Origin: an uncultured Planktomarina sp.
GTDB taxonomy: Bacteria > Pseudomonadota > Alphaproteobacteria > Rhodobacterales > Rhodobacteraceae
NCBI GenBank assembly: GCA_905182425.1
Contig: CAJJBP010000019.1
Coordinates: forward strand, 1-64,000
Reading direction: 5' to 3'
DNA: 64,000 bases
Within the stretch, counting starts at the first letter, position 1. Each line of letters opens with the position of its first letter. A program made the translations under genes and the position numbers. The notes under the pieces were generated by a model that worked only from the letters and a program-made list of their open reading frames with translations, did no database searches and was not told the origin of the DNA. This document shows positions 55,618-64,000 of the stretch, one piece after another.

Positions 55618-56793
55618 ATGGCCAAGGAAAAGTTTGAACGTTCAAAACCACACGTAAACATCGGCACGATTGGTCACGTTGACCACGGCAAAACGACATT
55701 AACAGCTGCGATCACGAAGCAGTTCGGTGATTTTCAGGATTATGCATCAATTGACTCAGCGCCTGAAGAGCGCGCACGCGGCATCACTATCTCGACTGCC
55801 CACGTTGAGTATGAAACCGAGGCGCGTCACTACGCGCACGTTGATTGCCCAGGCCACGCTGACTATGTGAAAAATATGATCACCGGTGCGGCACAAATGG
55901 ATGGTGCTATTTTGGTTGTGAATGCAGCTGATGGTCCAATGCCACAGACACGTGAGCACATTTTGTTGGGTCGCCAAGTTGGTATTCCTTATATGGTTGT
56001 TTACATGAATAAAGTTGACCAAGTTGACGATGATGAGTTGTTGGAATTGGTTGAAATGGAAATCCGTGAGTTGTTGTCCAAATACGAATACCCTGGCGAC
56101 GACATTCCAGTGATTCCAGGCTCTGCTTTGGCTGCGTTGGAAGATCGTGATCCAGCCATCGGTACAGAATCTATTGCAAAACTGATGGCGGCTGTTGATG
56201 AATATATCCCAACACCAGCACGCGCTGTTGACCAACCGTTCTTGCTACCAATCGAGGATGTATTCTCGATTTCAGGTCGTGGTACAGTTGTAACTGGCCG
56301 TGTTGAACGCGGTGTTATCAACGTTGGTGAAGAGATCGAAATTGTTGGTATCCGTGATACAACAAAAACCACATGTACTGGTGTTGAAATGTTCCGTAAA
56401 TTGCTGGACAGTGGCCAAGCTGGTGACAATGTTGGTGTTCTTTTGCGTGGTACAGCCCGTGATGGCGTAGAGCGTGGCCAAATTCTGTGTAAGCCAGGTT
56501 CAGTTAACCCACACACAAAATTTGAAGCAGAAGCTTATATTCTGACAAAAGATGAGGGTGGTCGCCACACACCTTTCTTTGCAAACTACCGTCCGCAGTT
56601 TTATTTCCGTACAACTGACGTAACGGGTACAGTTGTTCTTCCATCAGGCACAGAAATGGTTATGCCGGGTGACAACTTGAAGTTTGACGTTGAATTGATT
56701 GCGCCTATCGCGATGGAAACAGGGTTGCGTTTTGCGATCCGTGAAGGTGGCCGCACTGTTGGCGCCGGTGTTGTTTCTAAAATTCACGAGTAA
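55618..56793 (+). CDS. tuf: Elongation factor Tu
   Basis: A 391-residue GTPase that carries aminoacyl-tRNA to the ribosome. G1 is GHVDHGKT, G2 contains RGITI, G3 is DCPGHADY, and [16 protein letters not shown] holds G4. The C-terminal domains are complete ([13 protein letters not shown] to [15 protein letters not shown]). Its even, high-expression codon choice differs from neighbours. ATG 55618 matches [14 protein letters not shown] strong hairpin terminator follows. Alphaproteobacteria often have two tuf copies; this one precedes tRNA-Trp. Confidence 0.97.
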   Translation: MAKEKFERSKPHVNIGTIGHVDHGKTTLTAAITKQFGDFQDYASIDSAPEERARGITISTAHVEYETEARHYAHVDCPGHADYVKNMITGAAQMDGAILVVNAADGPMPQTREHILLGRQVGIPYMVVYMNKVDQVDDDELLELVEMEIRELLSKYEYPGDDIPVIPGSALAALEDRDPAIGTESIAKLMAAVDEYIPTPARAVDQPFLLPIEDVFSISGRGTVVTGRVERGVINVGEEIEIVGIRDTTKTTCTGVEMFRKLLDSGQAGDNVGVLLRGTARDGVERGQILCKPGSVNPHTKFEAEAYILTKDEGGRHTPFFANYRPQFYFRTTDVTGTVVLPSGTEMVMPGDNLKFDVELIAPIAMETGLRFAIREGGRTVGAGVVSKIHE

Positions 56794-56802
56794 TTAATAA
56801 TC

Positions 56803-56831
56803 GCAGGCCGCCAATAGTGGCCTGCATTTTT
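56803..56831 (+). terminator. Rho-independent terminator after tuf
   Basis: GCAGGCC and GGCCTGC form a perfect 7-bp, GC-rich stem with a 9-nt loop, followed by ATTTTTAATT, 10 nt after the tuf stop. The next 250 nt up to the tRNA have no gene. Confidence 0.85.
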
Positions 56832-57085
56832 AATTGTAATAGATAGTTTAGGCTTTCCTATTTTTGTTCAAATGTTGAGTACAATAGCATCTATAATCTT
56901 AAGCTCTGCAGTGCAGGTTGTTGTTTGAATAACTTTTTGGCGTCGCATCTCAGCACACTTTAAGTTTTCAAGATGCTCGATAGAATTCTGATTAGGTTTA
57001 AGGTTAATTTCCTTTTTAGGTGCAGATCAGAAGAATCCAGCCCTTGCATTGAGGCCCGATTCTGCTTAATCAAACTTTTAGTTGC

Positions 57086-57161
57086 AGGGGTTTAGCTCAG
57101 TTGGTAGAGCATCGGTCTCCAAAACCGAGGGTCAAGAGTTCGAGTCTCTTAGCCCCTGCCA
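57086..57161 (+). tRNA. tRNA-Trp (anticodon CCA)
   Basis: A 76-nt cloverleaf with encoded 3' CCA. Acceptor AGGGGTT pairs with AGCCCCT (one G-U), the D arm is GCTCAGTTGGTAGAGC, the anticodon arm CGGTCTCCAAAACCG exposes CCA, and the T arm is AGAGTTCGAGTCTCT-like with TTCGAGT. G is the discriminator base. In most alphaproteobacteria tuf-tRNA-Trp is followed by secE-nusG, which is not the case here. Confidence 0.97.
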
Positions 57162-57196
57162 ACTAAAGATATTAGATGAAATTTTAATACACAGAA

Positions 57197-57222
57197 AAGC
57201 TATCTGCGATAAAAGGTAGCTT
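57197..57222 (+). terminator. Possible terminator hairpin downstream of tRNA-Trp
   Basis: AAGCTATC and GGTAGCTT form an 8-bp stem (one G-U) with a 10-nt loop, followed by GTGTTTCTCT. The U tract is weak, so it may be a terminator or only a processing hairpin. The remaining bases to the permease stop at 57352 contain no gene. Confidence 0.35.
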
Positions 57223-57351
57223 GTGTTTCTCTAAATTTCTTAACCAAAAAAAATATTTAATGAGCCGCCAGCCTATACGGTTTTTGTGGTGTTTATTTTA
57301 TTTTTACTTTATAAAGCATGGCTTTTATCGACGATCGGTGGGCGGCAAAGC

Positions 57352-58338
57352 TTATCGCCCGCGAATACGTGGATCCAGCGCGTCACGAAGGCCGTCCCCA
57401 AGATAGTTAACCCCAAGCACTGTGAGCGAAATTGCAATTCCAGGCAGCAAAACGCGCTCAGGGTATTGCTCCATTCGTGGTACGGCATCAGCCAGCATTT
57501 TGCCCCATGTAGGGAAATCTGATGGAAATCCAACACCCAAAAATGACAGAGCACTTTCGGTGATGATTGCGACTGCCAGTCCGAGTGTAGCCGAGACCAT
57601 TATAGGTGAGACCACGTTTGGCAGTAGGTGGCGCCGAATTATGGCGCCTGAACTCGTGCCAATGGAGCGGGCTGCCAGGATAAATTCGCGTTCTTTCAAG
57701 GCTAGAATTTCACCACGTACTATCCTAGCTGTTTGCATCCAGCTTGTTAGGCCGACTATCACAACGATTAAAATGAACATACCACCCTCTGGCCCAAAGT
57801 TGGCCCGTAGGGGTTGCCGGAACAAGGTTACCGCTACAAGCAGTAAGGGTAGGATTGGCAGGCAAAGAAACAAATCCGTCATACGCATCAAAAACCCATC
57901 AGCCCGTTTAAAATAGCCAGCGGCGACGCCTATTGCAGTACCAATACTCAATGAGAGCAACATCGCCGTCCAGCCCACAGCCATTGATGCGCGGCCTCCT
58001 GCGATCATGTTTGCCAGTATATCGCGTCCTAAGTTATCGGTGCCAAATGGCCGGTGCCACAGTATTTTTGCGGAACTGTCCCAGATAGTAGTCCAAATTG
58101 GGCGTAAGTCTTTGTTTCGGATATCTAATTTCTGTGGGTCGACAGTCCATATGTATGGGCCAAGCAAGACTGCGAGCGTGATGAACACCAGAAAACCACC
58201 GCCGAGTACCGCACCCTTATGCTTTTTGAACTGGTCCCATACGTCTAGCCACTGGTTGCGCGGTGCTTTTGGTGGCTCTTTGTCTTGGAGGGCGGCATAT
58301 GGCTCCATCTCGTCCGTGTTTATTTCTGTGTCAGTCAT
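57352..58338 (-). CDS. Peptide-type ABC transporter permease (OppC/DppC family)
   Basis: A 328-residue inner-membrane permease with six spans. A cytoplasmic N-terminus leads to GAVLGGGFLVFITLAVLLGPYIW, the periplasmic loop HRPFGTDNLGRDILANMIAGGRASMAVG is a DppC mark, and the EAA loop lies in REFILAARSIGTSSGAIIRRHLLPN. It ends LGDGLRDALDPRIRG, the normal C-terminus. It overlaps the upstream permease by 8 nt. The ATPase genes that normally come next are missing; tRNA-Trp lies there instead on the other strand. Confidence 0.93.
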   Translation of the reverse strand: MTDTEINTDEMEPYAALQDKEPPKAPRNQWLDVWDQFKKHKGAVLGGGFLVFITLAVLLGPYIWTVDPQKLDIRNKDLRPIWTTIWDSSAKILWHRPFGTDNLGRDILANMIAGGRASMAVGWTAMLLSLSIGTAIGVAAGYFKRADGFLMRMTDLFLCLPILPLLLVAVTLFRQPLRANFGPEGGMFILIVVIVGLTSWMQTARIVRGEILALKEREFILAARSIGTSSGAIIRRHLLPNVVSPIMVSATLGLAVAIITESALSFLGVGFPSDFPTWGKMLADAVPRMEQYPERVLLPGIAISLTVLGVNYLGDGLRDALDPRIRGR

Positions 58339-59398
58339 AACGGATCCTTGGGTCAAGGACGCCATAGAGGACGTCGGCAATAAGGTTAAACACTACAATC
58401 ATAATAGCAAAAATAAAGGTGATGGTCATGACCATTGGTATGTCGTTCGCAAAGAGTGCCGTGATCAATAATTGGCCGATCCCATTCACCCCAAAGACGT
58501 TCTCAGTAATGATGGCACCACCAAAGATGGACGGGACCCCAAGCGCAATGACGGTGATTACTGGGATCATTGAGTTGCGTAATACATGCACCATAACCAC
58601 CACGCCCTCTTTAAGTCCCTTCGCTCGCGCAGTGCGAACGTAGTCTTGGTTTAGGTTGTCGAGCATTGAAGCCCGCATGTATCGGCTGATTTGTGCTGTC
58701 GTCTGGAGTGCTAAAACCATAACTGGTAAGATCATTTGTGAAAGTTGATATTTAAAGCTAGCCCAATCGTTTACCACATGTGTGGTGTCATAAATTGAGG
58801 GCAACCAGCCAAGTGTCACTGAGAAGATTACGATCAGTAAGGGCCCTGTGAAAAATGGTGGGATTGAGAAGCCAACCATCGTGATAAATGTACCTGTTTG
58901 ATCAAAGATCGAGTAATGGCGATAGGCAGAGTAAATACCTATGGGTAGTGATATTAGGATCCCAACGAGGTAAGCGAGGCCAACGACCCATAAAGTTTGT
59001 GGGATGCGCTGGATCACGATGTCCATGATAGGGCTGCGGGTCTGCCAACTGATGTTGCGCTGTTGTGGAACGAGTTTTTGTAGTTCAGCGTCATAAACCA
59101 TCCCAAGCTCGGTGTCCGGTAGCCAGCCAAACAGGAGGCTGTCGCGTGTCATCCAATCAATTAGGAACTGTGGTTCCACAATGAAGAATTGGTTTAGCCA
59201 TTTGAGATATTGTATGTGGACGGGTGCGCCAAGGCCTAGCGCCTCGCGCATTTTCTGTTTCACCTCATCGGGGACGGTCAGTGGCACTTGAGCCATTGGA
59301 TCTCCCGGTGCTATTTGGAGTAGGCCAAATATTACAATACTGATGAATAAAAGCGTTGGTATTGAGAAGAACAATCGACGGATTGTGAAATTCAGCAT
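58331..59398 (-). CDS. Peptide-type ABC transporter permease (OppB/DppB family)
   Basis: A 355-residue permease with six spans. LNFTIRRLFFSIPTLLFISIVIFGLLQIAPGDP is the classic OppB opening; the EAA loop is in DYVRTARAKGLKEGVVVMVHVLRNSMIPVI, and FGVNGIGQLLITALFANDIPMVM closes the core. A large periplasmic insertion (about 75-125) is common in this subfamily. It pairs with the OppC-like protein downstream. Confidence 0.93.
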   Translation of the reverse strand: MLNFTIRRLFFSIPTLLFISIVIFGLLQIAPGDPMAQVPLTVPDEVKQKMREALGLGAPVHIQYLKWLNQFFIVEPQFLIDWMTRDSLLFGWLPDTELGMVYDAELQKLVPQQRNISWQTRSPIMDIVIQRIPQTLWVVGLAYLVGILISLPIGIYSAYRHYSIFDQTGTFITMVGFSIPPFFTGPLLIVIFSVTLGWLPSIYDTTHVVNDWASFKYQLSQMILPVMVLALQTTAQISRYMRASMLDNLNQDYVRTARAKGLKEGVVVMVHVLRNSMIPVITVIALGVPSIFGGAIITENVFGVNGIGQLLITALFANDIPMVMTITFIFAIMIVVFNLIADVLYGVLDPRIRYD

Positions 59399-59437
59399 AC
59401 ATGGGGCCTTTGTGCGTCAGTATTTGATTTTAGGAGA

Positions 59438-59463
59438 GTAAGGTACGCCGGAGCGTACCTTAC
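59438..59463 (-). promoter_or_regulatory. 11-bp hairpin between binding-protein and permease genes
   Basis: GTAAGGTACGC and GCGTACCTTAC form a perfect 11-bp stem with a 4-nt loop in the 106-nt gap between the binding-protein stop (59505) and the first permease start (59398). No U tract follows on the minus strand. Such hairpins often protect the 3' end of the highly expressed binding-protein mRNA or partly end it before the permeases. Confidence 0.7.
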
Positions 59464-59504
59464 AAATTTTTATAGTTCAAAGTCGTTTCAAAAAGGTAAC
59501 GAAC

Positions 59505-61224
59505 TTAGTTCCCTATGCGATACCAGTCAGCAACATTCCAAGTCTCTGAGTCAAAGGTGTTGAGAATAACGCCACCCAAACTGTTTGCATGAGCTGATAC
59601 ACGACCACGATCAACTAAAGGAACGATAACAAAGCTGTCTTTTGTCAGCATATCATTCATTTTTTTGCCAAGCTCACCGCGCCTTGCGAGATCACCTGTG
59701 CGAGCTAGCTCATCAATCATCGCGTCATATGCTGGATCACAGAAGCGGTTGATGTTTGGACCCTGCCATTGACTTGATGGTTTAGGCTCATTTCCGCAAC
59801 GGTAAGCCGCAAGATAGGCCTGAGGGTCGGTGCCATCAAATACGTTTGCGTACATCTCTATGTCTGCATAGAACTTTTGATAGGTATCAGGCGAGCCCGC
59901 GTCACCACCAAAGAACACTGACGCGTCAAGGTTACGCAATTCAGTTTCAACACCAATTTGGTTCCATGAATCTTTGATAAGTGCTTGGAAGTCCTGACGA
60001 ACAGCATTTGTGGATGTTTGGTATAAAATAGAAAGTCGAACACCATTTTTTGCTCGGATACCATCTGAACCTTTAACCCATCCAGCTGCCTCTAGCATGG
60101 CGTTTGCGCCTGCTATGTCTTGAGTGAGGCAACCTGTGTTGTCTGATGCGTAGAGTGCTGGTGCTGGTACCAAGTTACACGTTGGCCTACCTGCGTCACC
60201 ATAGCCTACGTCAACCAGTTCCTGGCGGTCGATAGCCATTGATAGTGCTTCGCGAACGGCTTGGTCAGACAGGAACGGGTGGGGTTCTGCCACCGTTGAG
60301 CGTGTCTCGGGTGGAAGATCTGGTGAAGGATTGGTGAGGTTCATCTCGAGGCGTTCCACCAATGCTCCAAATGCTGATATTGGTGTACCTTTGCCACCTT
60401 CGGCCATTTTAGCGATCACGTCTGGGGCTAATTGTAAGTTCCAGCCATAATCATACTCACCAGTTTCCATTACTGCGCGACCAGAGGCTTCAGCCGAGCC
60501 GCCACCTTTGAAAGTCAACGAAGCAAAGGCCGGCTTACCGGCCGTACGGTAATTATCATTGGCAACCATTTGGATCACATCATTTGGTTTAAAGTCTGTT
60601 ACAACAAATGGGCCTGTACCAATTGGGCCAAAGTTTTCCGCTGTACACCCCGGTGCACGTGCACCCGTAGCAGTCTGCAAACTGAGCCGCTTGTATGACT
60701 GGTGACTGACCGCCCATAAAAGGTCCATAGGGATTTGGTTTTGCCTCTTTAAAAGTCACTTTGGTTGTTAGCGTATCAATTGCTTCGACGCTTACAACTC
60801 CATCAAACTTTTCCAACTGCGCGCAACCACCTTCAGGGTCCATACAATAGTCGGCGGTAAAAACTAGGTCCGCCGAGGTAACTGCTGACCCATCAGACCA
60901 CAAAAGCCCTTCTTTCAGTTTCCAAGTAATTGATGTCAGATCCTTGGAAACACCACCATTTTCAACCGTTGGAATCTCTGCTGCCAGGTATGGCACCATA
61001 TCACCATTTTGGTCGTAGCGGCCCATTGGCTCAATAACGAGAGCTGCTGATTCGATGTCTTTCGTACCACCTGATAAGTAAGGATTTAGGATTGATGGCG
61101 CCTGCCAGTAAATAATTTTGACTTCGCCGTCACGGGCACGCTCGCCTTCGTGACCATCAGCCATCGCTGTGGAGGCAACTGCAGTTGTCGCAATAGCCCC
61201 AAGCAAAAGGGTCTTTAATAGCAT
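59505..61224 (-). CDS. Peptide-type ABC transporter substrate-binding protein, frameshifted by 1 nt
   Basis: A periplasmic SBP of family 5 (OppA/DppA). A signal peptide LLKTLLLGAIATTAVASTAMA is followed by the family sequence with LNPYLSGGTKD, ALVIEPMGRYDQNGDMVPYLA, then ITWKLKEGLLWSDGSAVTSADLVFTADY. The frame breaks after QAAQFADC near 60669; the next frame resumes TGARAPGCTAENFGPIGTGPFVV to the normal end at AVREALSMAIDRQEL, and VADWYRIGN. Removing one base (forward A at 60669) gives a 572-residue protein. Sequencing insertion or recent mutation. GGAGAAT lies before the ATG. Confidence 0.88.
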
Positions 61225-61549
61225 AATATTCTCCTTTTTGGACACAAATAGGTGCCTTTTTATTCAGCAGTTCACCAGAATGGGTCTGCAGTATTTAGGG
61301 TGGATTGAACGGGAACAGACGGATTGCTAGCAGTCTAACAGTGCCTGAACACAAAAATTAGCGCAATTTTAAGCCTATCCCCCAACAAGCCAATGGAACA
61401 TACCGAAGCAATTTTTTTAAAAAATAGCAACCCGTTTCTAAAAAATTTGTTAAGCAGTAGCGCACTTAGAAAATACTTAAACAGTTACAGTTGGTTTAAG
61501 AACCAACTACCTTTAAAAATTTAAATAATGGTATCTGTATATTCAGTGT
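61225..61549. other. Promoter region of the ABC transporter, with a small hairpin
   Basis: A 325-nt AT-rich gap. AGTTGGTT-TTAAG-like loop-AACCAACT (61489-61508) is an 8-bp perfect inverted repeat about 40 nt after the MFS stop, without a following U tract on the minus strand. It may end the MFS transcript or be an operator. The rest should hold the promoter for the binding protein. Confidence 0.4.
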
Positions 61550-62731
61550 TTAGCTTACGGATTGAGAAAATGATACTTTTGGGCGCACTAGAACTGCTAT
61601 CGCCACAAAAGCCAATAGTACTGCATAGCAATAAAAGACTGATGAAAAGGTAAATACTGTCAATAAGGCGCCAGTTATTACTGGGCCCCCAATCTTTCCT
61701 GTATTACGCAGGGCGCCATAAAACCCCATGCCGACGCCCCGATGTCCAGCCTGCGTTTCTGCTGCGAGTAGCGCCAGGCTTCCTGGTAACACCATTGCCT
61801 GGGCCAATCCTAAAACAATAGCTGCCAACAGGATCATTAATCCTGGCACTAAAGGCAAGATAACTAATCCAGATGCCAGCATTGCCAAACCCAAGAAAAG
61901 AGCAACGCGATAGCCCTTCTTATCAGCCACTTGCCCACCGATGGGGCGAAAAATAATGTGGACAGCTTCCTGAATGGAGAAAAAAATCCCAGCTTGCAAA
62001 ACTGTTCCGCCGTCTTGGGACATAATAAAAAGAGGTAGAAAGGCTCTAACCGCATAGGTTATTAGAAAGACTAAGAATTCGAGGAACCCTGCAAGCCATA
62101 TCCCGGTTGTCTGCAAACTTAACCTGATCGCGGCCATTGCATGGCTCATGAAGTTTTTCTTTTGTTTTGTGGCCAAGTCTTGACGGTCATGGAGCATTAT
62201 AAGTGGCGCTGCTGCAGCAAGTGACATGAAGCCAATCAATACAAATACTTTTTCTGGCTTGAAATAAGTTAAAGCTAATCCCGCACACAACGGTGCACCA
62301 AAAGAGGCAAGTGCGCGGGCCATCCCAAAAATGGCTAATCTTGTTGCGCGGTTTTCGTCTGCTATTTCAGCGACGTAAGCTAGTGAAACTGGACCAAAAA
62401 TTGCTGTTGCAAATCCGTGAAACAGCCTCAGTGCGAGCAATCCTTCTGGTGTTGAAATAAATTGATACAAAAGTGGTGTCACCAAGAAAATAATTAATGA
62501 GATCAACAGCCAAGTCCGGCGGCCTGACCTATCTGAAAGCATTCCAAACAAGGGTTTTAGGAGGACACCTGTAAATGTTGATACGGCGACGATCAGTCCA
62601 GTTAACATTTCTGCCGCTCCAAGTGCTACTGCAAACAGCGGTAATAGCGGCGACTTTCCCATTTGATAAGAAAATCGCAGCACGAAGTCGGCCGCAAAAA
62701 TCTTTGCAAGATCAATCTTGGGTCTTAGCAT
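61550..62731 (-). CDS. Major facilitator superfamily transporter
   Basis: A 393-residue, twelve-span MFS permease. The conserved loop between spans 2 and 3 is FGMLSDRSGRRTWLL, and the related loop in the second half is GGQVADKKGYRVALF. A short central loop separates the halves. No substrate-specific motif is visible; the relatives I recall are drug-efflux type or unassigned. It is followed by a 325-nt gap and preceded by the BNR protein 33 nt upstream, both on the same strand. Confidence 0.9.
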   Translation of the reverse strand: MLRPKIDLAKIFAADFVLRFSYQMGKSPLLPLFAVALGAAEMLTGLIVAVSTFTGVLLKPLFGMLSDRSGRRTWLLISLIIFLVTPLLYQFISTPEGLLALRLFHGFATAIFGPVSLAYVAEIADENRATRLAIFGMARALASFGAPLCAGLALTYFKPEKVFVLIGFMSLAAAAPLIMLHDRQDLATKQKKNFMSHAMAAIRLSLQTTGIWLAGFLEFLVFLITYAVRAFLPLFIMSQDGGTVLQAGIFFSIQEAVHIIFRPIGGQVADKKGYRVALFLGLAMLASGLVILPLVPGLMILLAAIVLGLAQAMVLPGSLALLAAETQAGHRGVGMGFYGALRNTGKIGGPVITGALLTVFTFSSVFYCYAVLLAFVAIAVLVRPKVSFSQSVS

Positions 62732-62764
62732 TAAATTGTCTGTGGGCTAGTTTGAACACAGGGT

Positions 62765-64000
62765 TTACCAGCCAGTTTTAAGTGCACCGATGCTACTTCC
62801 ACTAATGGTGGGTGGACTGGCATTGGCTATAACGCTGTTAAAATCGGTGATCTCCCCATTAACTAAAACATCCAGCTGGGTTAGTACGGCATCAACCTTG
62901 TTAAATACATCATCGGCGACCTCCTTCGTTTGCGCTGGGGGTTTAGAATCTGAAATAGTCACAACCGATAGTAGATTTTCAAGGGTGTCATCCAACCCAG
63001 CAGGATGTCGCAAAACATCACGAGGTGTTTCGCGTTTGGTGTCGACAAGCAATGCCTCAATCGCCTTTAACTTAGCAATTAAATCATCTGCTAATGGTGT
63101 TTGATCTGGTATAATTTTATATATATTTTTAAGTTGCTGTTTCATTAAACGAATACGGTTTACTGCGATATTTAATTCAGACAATTTGTCCAAAATACTT
63201 GATGCTAGATCATGTTGCTCGGTAAAGTCTGCATCTGAAGTATCAATTCGTGGGTCTTTAAGAACTTGCAAGGGCTGGGTCTTGGTGATGGTGCCAACGG
63301 TCATTATGACCTTATACATACCAGGCTTTACTACGACGCCAGCAGGCCCATTCCCTCCCTTCGAAAAAGGCTCATACTTTTGATTTTTTAAGGACTTATC
63401 GAGTCGGATAGGGGCAGTTTCAGTCAGATCCCACACAAAGCGATTTAGTCCGTATTTTGACAGGGGTTTTTGATTATCTATAGAGTTTTTATCGCCTCCA
63501 TCACATTCAGAAATAATCGTTCCTTTAATGTCAAGTACTTGAAAGGAAATTGGTAATTTTGTGGCCTCTTCATTTAGCCAATAATAAAAAATTGCGCCAT
63601 TTGGCGGGTTTTCACCAGTATCTAAATATTTGCGTTCCCGAGTACCATCCGGCAAGTCAGCCATGTAGGAGGCTCCTGGCACACCAAAGGCAGGGCTATA
63701 ATCCACGCCGTCACCGTTAAACAATCCAGCACTCCAATGAATTTTCTGGCGGATGGTTTCGCGAGGAGGGAAGAAGCTGGTATGTCCCGTAGCTTGTGTG
63801 GCGTGGCGCAACGGTGTTATATCGTCCAAAATCCAAAAAGAGCGGCCGTGTGTTGCAACCACCAGATCAGAGTCTTTGATTTTAAGGTCGTAAATCGGTA
63901 CGACTGGCAGCTTTCCTGCCATGCGACTCCAGCTTGTACCGTCATTCAGGCTAACAAAAATACCAGTTTCAGTCCCAGCAAACAAAAGACCAGCCAGCTG
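62765..64000 (-). CDS. BNR/VPS10-type beta-propeller protein, C-terminal part
   Basis: The frame runs off the right edge of the window, so 411 residues of the C-terminus are seen. They begin with the end of a propeller repeat: FAGTETGIFVSLNDGTSW, an Asp-box, then LKIKDSDLVVATHGRSFWILDDITPL. A beta-rich domain follows (YYWLNEEATKLPISFQVLD, NRFVWDLTETAP), then a helical tail with EQHDLASSILDKLSELNIAVNRIR. This is the usual layout of large sortilin-like glycosyl-hydrolase-annotated exported proteins. Function unknown; the signal peptide would lie outside the window. Confidence 0.8.
   Translation of the reverse strand, partial: QLAGLLFAGTETGIFVSLNDGTSWSRMAGKLPVVPIYDLKIKDSDLVVATHGRSFWILDDITPLRHATQATGHTSFFPPRETIRQKIHWSAGLFNGDGVDYSPAFGVPGASYMADLPDGTRERKYLDTGENPPNGAIFYYWLNEEATKLPISFQVLDIKGTIISECDGGDKNSIDNQKPLSKYGLNRFVWDLTETAPIRLDKSLKNQKYEPFSKGGNGPAGVVVKPGMYKVIMTVGTITKTQPLQVLKDPRIDTSDADFTEQHDLASSILDKLSELNIAVNRIRLMKQQLKNIYKIIPDQTPLADDLIAKLKAIEALLVDTKRETPRDVLRHPAGLDDTLENLLSVVTISDSKPPAQTKEVADDVFNKVDAVLTQLDVLVNGEITDFNSVIANASPPTISGSSIGALKTGW

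Noticed and set aside
55756-56516. Antisense ORFs within tuf
   Set aside because: Long opposite frames are common in highly biased tuf codons; no domains.
1-64000. CRISPR arrays, integrases, prophage or toxin-antitoxin genes
   Set aside because: No direct-repeat/spacer series, no recombinase or transposase motif and no known toxin pair was seen in reading both strands. The short repeats before pckA are not CRISPR-like.

Overview
The window reads as a chromosomal segment of a marine alphaproteobacterium of the order Rhodobacterales (Roseobacter-like). The grounds are the aerobic-type cobalamin genes (cobN, cobO, cobW, cobH, cobL) mixed with cbiX and a cbiG-cobJ fusion, the CbtAB cobalt transporter behind a cobalamin riboswitch, DUF1636 and DUF1491 proteins, the blocks spoT-DUF2062-pdxJ-acpS-lepB-rnc-era-DUF1491-recO and hprK-rapZ-EIIA-HPr, and a probable methylsuccinyl-CoA dehydrogenase. 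Base composition looks lower in GC than most roseobacters, with AT-rich spacers. Genus is not decided.

Layout. 1-1.7 kb: tail of an FAD oxidoreductase, a decayed VOC (glyoxalase-type) gene, a tandem Lin0512 pair and an FMN reductase. 1.9-9.7 kb: cobalamin block A (cobO, cobN, a 55-aa protein, a GNAT, cobW, a DUF1636 gene, and riboswitch-controlled cbtBA). 10-18 kb: smc, a lytic transglycosylase, then cbiB, cobD and a second DUF1636 gene, and a glutathionyl-hydroquinone reductase. 18.3-18.6 kb: a stop-riddled permease relic. 18.9-25.8 kb: cobalamin operon B (small His-containing protein, cbiX, cobH, cobL, cobI, cbiG-cobJ, cobM, hypothetical). 25.8-43 kb: MalY-like enzyme, def/def-like/fmt, rnhA, ispH, folK, rpoZ-spoT, pdxJ-acpS-lepB-rnc-era-recO, LysE exporter, acyl-CoA dehydrogenase. 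43-50 kb: TauE exporter, pckA, a gap where chvI-chvG would usually lie, hprK-rapZ-EIIA-HPr, and etfBA. 50-57 kb: PduO-type adenosyltransferase, HIG1-like protein, SDR, parC, lipoprotein, tuf, tRNA-Trp. 57-64 kb: peptide-type ABC transporter without ATPases, an MFS transporter, and a BNR-repeat protein running off the window end.

How it fits together. Much of the window serves cobalamin. CbtAB would bring in cobalt under B12 feedback; CobW, CobN and CbiX handle or insert metal; CobI, CobJ, CobM, CobL and CobH methylate and rearrange the ring; CobO and PduO adenosylate it; CobD and CbiB make and attach the aminopropanol arm. cobG/cobZ, cobK, cobF, cobB, cobQ, cobS, cobT and the lower-ligand genes are not in this window. 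The probable Mcd and the ETF pair fit the ethylmalonyl-CoA pathway, whose mutases need B12 (inference).

Quality caution. Four conserved genes (cobI, era, pckA and the peptide-binding protein) each carry one 1-nt frameshift, two of them in homopolymers. As era is normally essential, base-calling errors are the simplest reading at least there. I found no CRISPR array, prophage, intact insertion sequence or toxin-antitoxin pair. No wholly new system is evident. The best open questions are the two DUF1636 proteins in the B12 loci, the decayed locus between pckA and hprK, and a probable rearrangement breakpoint beside tRNA-Trp.
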